In this document: one piece after another, positions 59,585 to 64,000 of the stretch | Layout of the letters: every line of letters begins with the position of its first letter | Position numbering within the stretch: position 1 is the stretch's first letter | NCBI RefSeq assembly: GCF_900585905.1 | Contig: NZ_UTVH01000001.1 | Coordinates: forward strand, 682,001 to 746,000 | Source of the DNA: Pseudomonas viridiflava | GTDB taxonomy: Bacteria; Pseudomonadota; Gammaproteobacteria; Pseudomonadales; Pseudomonadaceae | Direction: 5' to 3' | Length of the DNA stretch: 64,000 nt | Made by a program: the position numbers and the translations under genes | Notes under the pieces: generated by a model | Told to the model about the DNA's origin: nothing | Seen by the model: only the letters and a program-made list of their open reading frames with translations | Database searches by the model: none

Positions 59585-60088
59585 GTGCGTAAGTTGACTC
59601 AATTGGTACTGCTGGCCACCGTTCTGGTAGCAAGCCCGGCATTTGCCGACATGAAAATTGCCGTTCTGAACTATCAGATGGCGCTGCTGGAATCTGACGC
59701 TGCCAAGAAGTACGCAGTGGATGCCGAGAAGAAGTTCGGCCCGCAATTGACCAAGCTGAAGTCGCTGGAAAGCAGCGCCAAGGGGATCCAGGATCGTCTC
59801 GTCAGTGGTGGCGACAAGATGGCCCAACCTGAGCGTGAGCGCCTCGAGCTTGAATTCAAGCAAAAGGCTCGCGATTTCCAGTTCCAGTCCAAGGAATTGA
59901 ATGAGGCCAAAGCCGTTGCCGACCGCGAGATGCTCAAGCAGCTCAAGCCCAAGCTGGACAAGGCTGTAGAAGAAGTCATCAAGAAAGGTGCTTTTGACCT
60001 GGTTTTCGAGCGCGGTGCAGTGATTGACGTCAAGCCTCAGTACGACGTTACTCGCCAGGTCATCGAGCGCATGAATCAGCTGAAGTAA
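59585..60088 (+). CDS. skp: Periplasmic chaperone Skp/OmpH
   Basis: A 167-residue protein with GTG start after TAGGAG. Signal peptide ending ASPAFA then DMKIAVLNYQMALLESDAAKK, with a long coiled coil that forms the tentacles of the Skp trimer. It carries unfolded outer-membrane proteins to BamA. Confidence 0.93.
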   Translation: MRKLTQLVLLATVLVASPAFADMKIAVLNYQMALLESDAAKKYAVDAEKKFGPQLTKLKSLESSAKGIQDRLVSGGDKMAQPERERLELEFKQKARDFQFQSKELNEAKAVADREMLKQLKPKLDKAVEEVIKKGAFDLVFERGAVIDVKPQYDVTRQVIERMNQLK

Positions 60089-60091
60089 CCT

Positions 60092-61147
60092 ATGACCGCT
60101 ACTATCAAGCTCGGTCAACTGGCTGAGTTCCTTGGCGCCACCTTGCGTGGCGACGGGGATAAAGTTATATCCGGGCTGGCCACCTTGCAGGAGGCCGGTC
60201 CTGGTCAGGTCAGCTTCCTGGCCAAACCCCAGTTCCGCAAATACCTCGTGGATACTCAGGCATCGGCGTTGCTGCTCAAGGCTGCGGACGCAGACCTCTA
60301 TGTGGGCGATGCGTTGCTGGTGCCAGATCCCTATCTGGCATATGCGCGCATTTCCCATCTGTTCGATCCCAAGCCCAAGGCGATTCCAGGCATTCACCCG
60401 ACTGCCGTGATTGCAGCGGATGCGCAGGTTGACCCTGCCGCCAGCGTCGGGGCTTTTGCGGTCATCGAAAGCGGTGCGCAGATTGCGGCCAATGTCACCA
60501 TTGGGGCGCATTGTTTCATCGGAGCGCGCTGCGATATTGGCGAAGGTGGCTGGCTGGCTCCGCGGGTGACGCTCTACCACGACGTGCGCATCGGCAAGCG
60601 TGTGGTGATTCAGTCAGGTGCGGTGCTGGGGGGCGAGGGCTTCGGTTTCGCCAGCGAAAAAGGCGTGTGGCAGAAGATCGCCCAGATTGGCGGCGTGCTG
60701 ATCGGCGATGATGTCGAGATCGGTGTCAACACCGCGATTGATCGCGGCGCCCTGGCTGATACGCGCATTGGCAACGGGGTGAAGCTGGACAACCAGATTC
60801 AGATTGCCCACAACGTGCAGATTGGCGATCACACCGCCATGGCCGCCTGCGTCGGCATCTCCGGCAGCACCAGAATCGGCAAGCACTGCATGCTCGCCGG
60901 TGGCGTCGGTCTGGTGGGTCATATCGACATCTGTGACGGCGTATTCATCACCGGGATGACGATGGTTACCCATTCGATTACCGAGCCTGGCTCATATTCT
61001 TCAGGTACGGCGATGCAGCCAGCGGCCGAATGGCGCAAGAGCGCTGCACGGTTGCGCAAGATCGACGACATGGCGCGTCGGCTGCAGAAAGTGGAGAAGA
61101 CAGTCGAGGTCGTGACCTCAGGCACCAATGCTTCATCAGATGGCTGA
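60092..61147 (+). CDS. lpxD: UDP-3-O-(3-hydroxyacyl)glucosamine N-acyltransferase
   Basis: A 351-residue lipid A enzyme. A uridine-binding N-terminus ([16 protein letters not shown]) is followed by left-handed beta-helix hexapeptide repeats with catalytic His in [19 protein letters not shown]. Third step of lipid A synthesis. Confidence 0.96.
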   Translation: MTATIKLGQLAEFLGATLRGDGDKVISGLATLQEAGPGQVSFLAKPQFRKYLVDTQASALLLKAADADLYVGDALLVPDPYLAYARISHLFDPKPKAIPGIHPTAVIAADAQVDPAASVGAFAVIESGAQIAANVTIGAHCFIGARCDIGEGGWLAPRVTLYHDVRIGKRVVIQSGAVLGGEGFGFASEKGVWQKIAQIGGVLIGDDVEIGVNTAIDRGALADTRIGNGVKLDNQIQIAHNVQIGDHTAMAACVGISGSTRIGKHCMLAGGVGLVGHIDICDGVFITGMTMVTHSITEPGSYSSGTAMQPAAEWRKSAARLRKIDDMARRLQKVEKTVEVVTSGTNASSDG

Positions 61148-61258
61148 TACTTTTTTCACATCAAGCGTGCACTGCCGATAAATTGCTTCCTTGATTTGTA
61201 GAGGAGTGCAGCGCACTTGTCGCGCACTCCCAATCTTGACTACAGGCTTCCCTTCGAA

Positions 61259-61699
61259 ATGATGGACATCAACGAGATTCGCGAATATCTGCCTCACCGC
61301 TACCCGTTCCTGCTGGTGGACCGAGTGGTGGAGCTGGATACCGAGAACAAGAGTATTCGCGCGTACAAGAACGTCAGCATCAATGAGCCGTTCTTCAATG
61401 GTCACTTTCCGGCGCATCCCATCATGCCGGGCGTGCTGATCATCGAAGCGATGGCCCAGGCGGCGGGTATTCTTGGTTTCAAAATGCTGGGTGCCAAGCC
61501 TGCCGACGGCACGCTGTATTATTTCGTGGGTTCGGACAAGCTGCGTTTTCGCCAGCCTGTGCTGCCCGGTGATCAGTTGATCCTTGAGGCGAAGTTTCTC
61601 AGCTGCAAGCGTCAGATCTGGAAGTTCGAGTGCCAGGCTTCGGTCGATGGCAAGCCGGTATGCTCCGCAGAAATCATCTGTGCGGAACGTAAGCTATGA
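61259..61699 (+). CDS. fabZ: 3-hydroxyacyl-[acyl-carrier-protein] dehydratase
   Basis: A 146-residue dehydratase. [20 protein letters not shown] with the catalytic His in LPHRYPF, and the Glu in [14 protein letters not shown]. Start ATG 61259 gives the usual Pseudomonas length; a TTG at 61217 has a better ribosome binding site (GAGGAG) and would add 14 residues, so the true start is open. Overlaps lpxA. Confidence 0.93.
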   Translation: MMDINEIREYLPHRYPFLLVDRVVELDTENKSIRAYKNVSINEPFFNGHFPAHPIMPGVLIIEAMAQAAGILGFKMLGAKPADGTLYYFVGSDKLRFRQPVLPGDQLILEAKFLSCKRQIWKFECQASVDGKPVCSAEIICAERKL

Positions 61700-62472
61700 G
61701 TTTGATTGACCCTCGCGCAATCATCGATCCGACAGCCGTCCTGGCTGACAATGTGGAGGTCGGCCCCTGGTCGATCGTCGGAGCCGGTGTGGAAATTGGT
61801 GAGGGTACAGTCGTCGGGCCACACGTGATCCTGCGTGGTCCGACTCGGATTGGTAAACACAATCGCATCTACCAGTTTTCTTCGATAGGCGAGGATACGC
61901 CCGATCTGAAATACAAGGGTGAGGCGACGCGTCTGGTCATTGGCGATCACAACGTGATCCGTGAAGGCGTGACGATTCATCGAGGCACCGTTCAGGACCG
62001 GGCGGAGACCACACTCGGCGACCATAACCTGATCATGGCCTATGCGCACATTGGCCACGACAGCGTTATCGGTAACCACTGCATTCTGGTCAACAATACT
62101 GCCCTGGCAGGCCATGTCCACGTCGGCGATTGGGCGATTCTTTCGGGGTTTACACTCGTTCACCAGTATTGCCACATTGGCGCCCACAGCTTTTCCGGCA
62201 TGGGCACGGCCATTGGTAAAGACGTACCCGCGTATGTGACGGTGTTTGGCAACCCCGCCGAAGCGCGCAGCATGAATTTCGAAGGCATGCGTCGTCGTGG
62301 CTTCAGCGAGGGAGCCATTCACGCGCTGCGTCGGGCCTACAAGGTGGTTTACCGCCAGGGCTTGACGGTTGAGCAGGCCTGCACCGAACTGGCTGAGCCG
62401 GCTGCAGTGTTTCCAGAAGTGGCAGTTTTTCTGGCATCCATCCAGAATTCGACCCGCGGCATCACCCGCTGA
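61696..62472 (+). CDS. lpxA: UDP-N-acetylglucosamine O-acyltransferase
   Basis: A 258-residue beta-helix enzyme, first step of lipid A synthesis. [20 protein letters not shown] begins the hexapeptide repeats; the catalytic His is in [33 protein letters not shown] starts the C-terminal helices. Confidence 0.96.
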   Translation: MSLIDPRAIIDPTAVLADNVEVGPWSIVGAGVEIGEGTVVGPHVILRGPTRIGKHNRIYQFSSIGEDTPDLKYKGEATRLVIGDHNVIREGVTIHRGTVQDRAETTLGDHNLIMAYAHIGHDSVIGNHCILVNNTALAGHVHVGDWAILSGFTLVHQYCHIGAHSFSGMGTAIGKDVPAYVTVFGNPAEARSMNFEGMRRRGFSEGAIHALRRAYKVVYRQGLTVEQACTELAEPAAVFPEVAVFLASIQNSTRGITR

Positions 62473-62474
62473 TC

Positions 62475-63626
62475 ATGCCTGACGCATTGCGTATTGCCCT
62501 TGTTGCAGGCGAAGCCTCGGGTGACATTCTGGGCTCCGGCCTGATGCGTGCCATTAAGGCCCGTCACCCTCAGGCCCAGTTCATTGGGGTCGGCGGCCCG
62601 CTGATGGAAGCCGAAGGCATGAATTCCTACTTCCCCATGGAACGCCTGTCGGTGATGGGGCTGGTGGAGGTGCTGGGCCGATTACGCGAGCTGATGGCCA
62701 GGCGCAAGCTGCTGATTCAAACCCTGATCGATGAACAGCCTGACGTGTTCATTGGTATCGACGCACCGGATTTCACCCTTAATATCGAACTGCAGCTGCG
62801 TCGCGCCGGGATCAAGACCGTGCATTACGTCAGCCCGTCGGTCTGGGCGTGGCGGCAGAAGCGGGTGTTGAAGATCCGCGAAGGCTGCGACCTGATGCTG
62901 ACCCTGCTACCGTTCGAAGCACGTTTTTACGAAGAGAAAGGCGTTCCGGTCAGGTTCGTCGGTCACCCGCTGGCCGACACCATACCCCTGTACGCTGATC
63001 GCGCATCCGCCCGCGCCGAGCTGGGGCTGGGGCTGGGCGACGGGCCAGTGGTGGCGTTGATGCCAGGCAGTCGCGGCGGTGAAGTGGGGCGCCTGGGTGG
63101 GTTGTTCTTTGATGCCGCCGAGCGGTTGTTGAAGCTGTGCCCTGACGTGCGCTTTGTGCTGCCGTGCGCCAGCCCGCAACGCCGCGCGCAGATCGAGCAA
63201 TTGCTCGCTGGCCGCGAACTGCCTGTGACGTTGCTCGATGGTCGCTCCCACGTCGCGCTGGCAGCGTGCAATGCGGTGCTGATCGCATCGGGCACCGCGA
63301 CCCTTGAAGCGTTGCTGTACAAGCGCCCCATGGTGGTCGCTTATCGTATGGCGCCGCTGACGTTCTGGATACTCAAGCGTCTGGTGAAAAGCCCTTACGT
63401 GTCACTGCCCAATCTCCTGGCTCAGCGCCTGCTGGTACCGGAGCTGCTGCAGGATGACGCTACGGCTGAGGCGTTGGCCACGCAGCTGCTGCCGCTGCTG
63501 GAAGACGGCACGGCGCAGACAGCGGGCTTTGACGCCATCCACCACACCTTGCGTCGCGACGCGTCCAATCAGGCTGCCGATGCGGTACTGAGTCTGATGG
63601 GGCAATCGCCTTCACTGTCGGTTTGA
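62475..63626 (+). CDS. lpxB: Lipid A disaccharide synthase
   Basis: A 383-residue glycosyltransferase. [36 protein letters not shown], and [15 protein letters not shown] with the later MPGSRGGEV and [10 protein letters not shown] are typical. Two bases after lpxA. Confidence 0.96.
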   Translation: MPDALRIALVAGEASGDILGSGLMRAIKARHPQAQFIGVGGPLMEAEGMNSYFPMERLSVMGLVEVLGRLRELMARRKLLIQTLIDEQPDVFIGIDAPDFTLNIELQLRRAGIKTVHYVSPSVWAWRQKRVLKIREGCDLMLTLLPFEARFYEEKGVPVRFVGHPLADTIPLYADRASARAELGLGLGDGPVVALMPGSRGGEVGRLGGLFFDAAERLLKLCPDVRFVLPCASPQRRAQIEQLLAGRELPVTLLDGRSHVALAACNAVLIASGTATLEALLYKRPMVVAYRMAPLTFWILKRLVKSPYVSLPNLLAQRLLVPELLQDDATAEALATQLLPLLEDGTAQTAGFDAIHHTLRRDASNQAADAVLSLMGQSPSLSV

Positions 63627-63630
63627 AAAG

Positions 63631-64000
63631 ATGAGCACTAAATCAATGCAAATGGGGCTGGACTTCAATCTGGTTGAAGAACTTGTGGCAGGTGTCGACG
63701 AGGTAGGTCGTGGCCCGCTGTGCGGCGCGGTGGTGACTGCGGCAGTGATTCTCGACCCGATGCGGCCGATTCTAGGGCTCAACGATTCGAAAAAGCTCAC
63801 GCAGGCCAAGCGCGAGCGACTGTTTGACGAGATTTGCGAAAAAGCCCTGTGCTGGCACATTGCACGGGCGGAAGTGGCGGAGATCGACGAACTGAATATT
63901 CTTCACGCAACCATGCTGGCCATGAAGCGTGCCGTTGAAGGGTTGCTGATTACGCCGAAACTGGCCCTGATCGATGGCAACCGTTGCCCGCAGCTTTCAG
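63631..64000 (+). CDS. rnhB: Ribonuclease HII (partial, C-terminus outside window)
   Basis: The first 123 codons of RNase HII, which cuts RNA from RNA-DNA hybrids. [20 protein letters not shown] contains the catalytic DE, and [15 protein letters not shown] is the second conserved block. Start ATG 63631 is used; ATG 63646 or 63652 are equally possible because no clear ribosome binding site decides. Confidence 0.95.
   Translation, partial: MSTKSMQMGLDFNLVEELVAGVDEVGRGPLCGAVVTAAVILDPMRPILGLNDSKKLTQAKRERLFDEICEKALCWHIARAEVAEIDELNILHATMLAMKRAVEGLLITPKLALIDGNRCPQLS

Noticed and set aside
57605..60580. Open frame of about 990 codons on the minus strand, antisense to bamA, skp and lpxD
   Set aside because: The three + strand genes are certain and the antisense frame results from GC-biased codon use; its translation has no domain.
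1..64000. CRISPR arrays, rRNA and tRNA genes
   Set aside because: No regularly spaced repeat-spacer pattern and no tRNA or rRNA signature was recognised on reading.

Overview
The window is a Pseudomonas chromosome segment, most likely from the P. syringae group, judging by the dapC-glnD-map-rpsB-tsf-pyrH-frr-uppS-cdsA-dxr-rseP-bamA-skp-lpxD-fabZ-lpxA-lpxB-rnhB gene order, the Pseudomonas-type protein sequences and Pseudomonas-specific families such as DUF1654. About two thirds (1 to roughly 43.6 kb) is a temperate prophage that runs off the left edge. The rest (roughly 44 to 64 kb) is conserved core genome.

Prophage layout. 1-6.7 kb is the leftward early region: two DNA methyltransferases and small phage genes, interrupted by + strand cargo genes (a DUF2971-like protein, an HNH protein of 415 aa). 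6.86-9.46 kb is the control region: a left promoter and a right promoter that share palindromic AGCASTGCT operators, an S24-type CI repressor, a Cro-like protein, a Rex-position membrane protein and a DUF1654 gene under an apparent SOS promoter. 9.7-15.9 kb is the rightward early region: CII-like regulator, Rha/KilAC antirepressor, O-like replication initiator with built-in iterons, P-like loader, DUF1364 and VRR-NUC nucleases, a tyrosine recombinase and a Q-like antiterminator. 16.7-19.4 kb is the lysis region with a nested Rz/Rz1 pair, an Acb2/Tad1-family anti-defence protein and a leftward lipoprotein/membrane-protein pair. 19.4-27.7 kb is an HK97-type packaging and head module. 27.7-37.8 kb is a Mu/SfV-type contractile tail with a canonical -1 frameshift site in the tail assembly chaperone genes. 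37.8-41.1 kb holds tail fibre, endolysin and an SGNH-hydrolase tail protein.

The most unusual part is 41.1-42.9 kb: a compact leftward operon of an orphan type VI secretion Hcp, a small glycine-rich hydrophobic protein and a DUF1493-like acidic protein. It lies between the intact SGNH gene and a diverged second copy of that gene's last ~57 codons. This looks like a prophage-borne Hcp cargo/immunity cassette swapped into the tail-fibre locus. Other notable observations are a duplicated 44-nt hairpin element with covarying stems in the leftward early leader, and two SOS-type promoters, one with an additional LexA2-like palindrome.

The core segment encodes lysine/peptidoglycan precursor synthesis (dapC), nitrogen signalling (glnD), methionine removal (map), translation (rpsB, tsf, frr), UMP kinase (pyrH), isoprenoid and phospholipid synthesis (uppS, cdsA, dxr), site-2 proteolysis (rseP), outer-membrane protein assembly (bamA, skp) and lipid A/fatty acid synthesis (lpxD, fabZ, lpxA, lpxB). 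The genes pyrH through rnhB are packed with short gaps or 1-4 base overlaps. All assignments come from reading the sequence; no database search was run.
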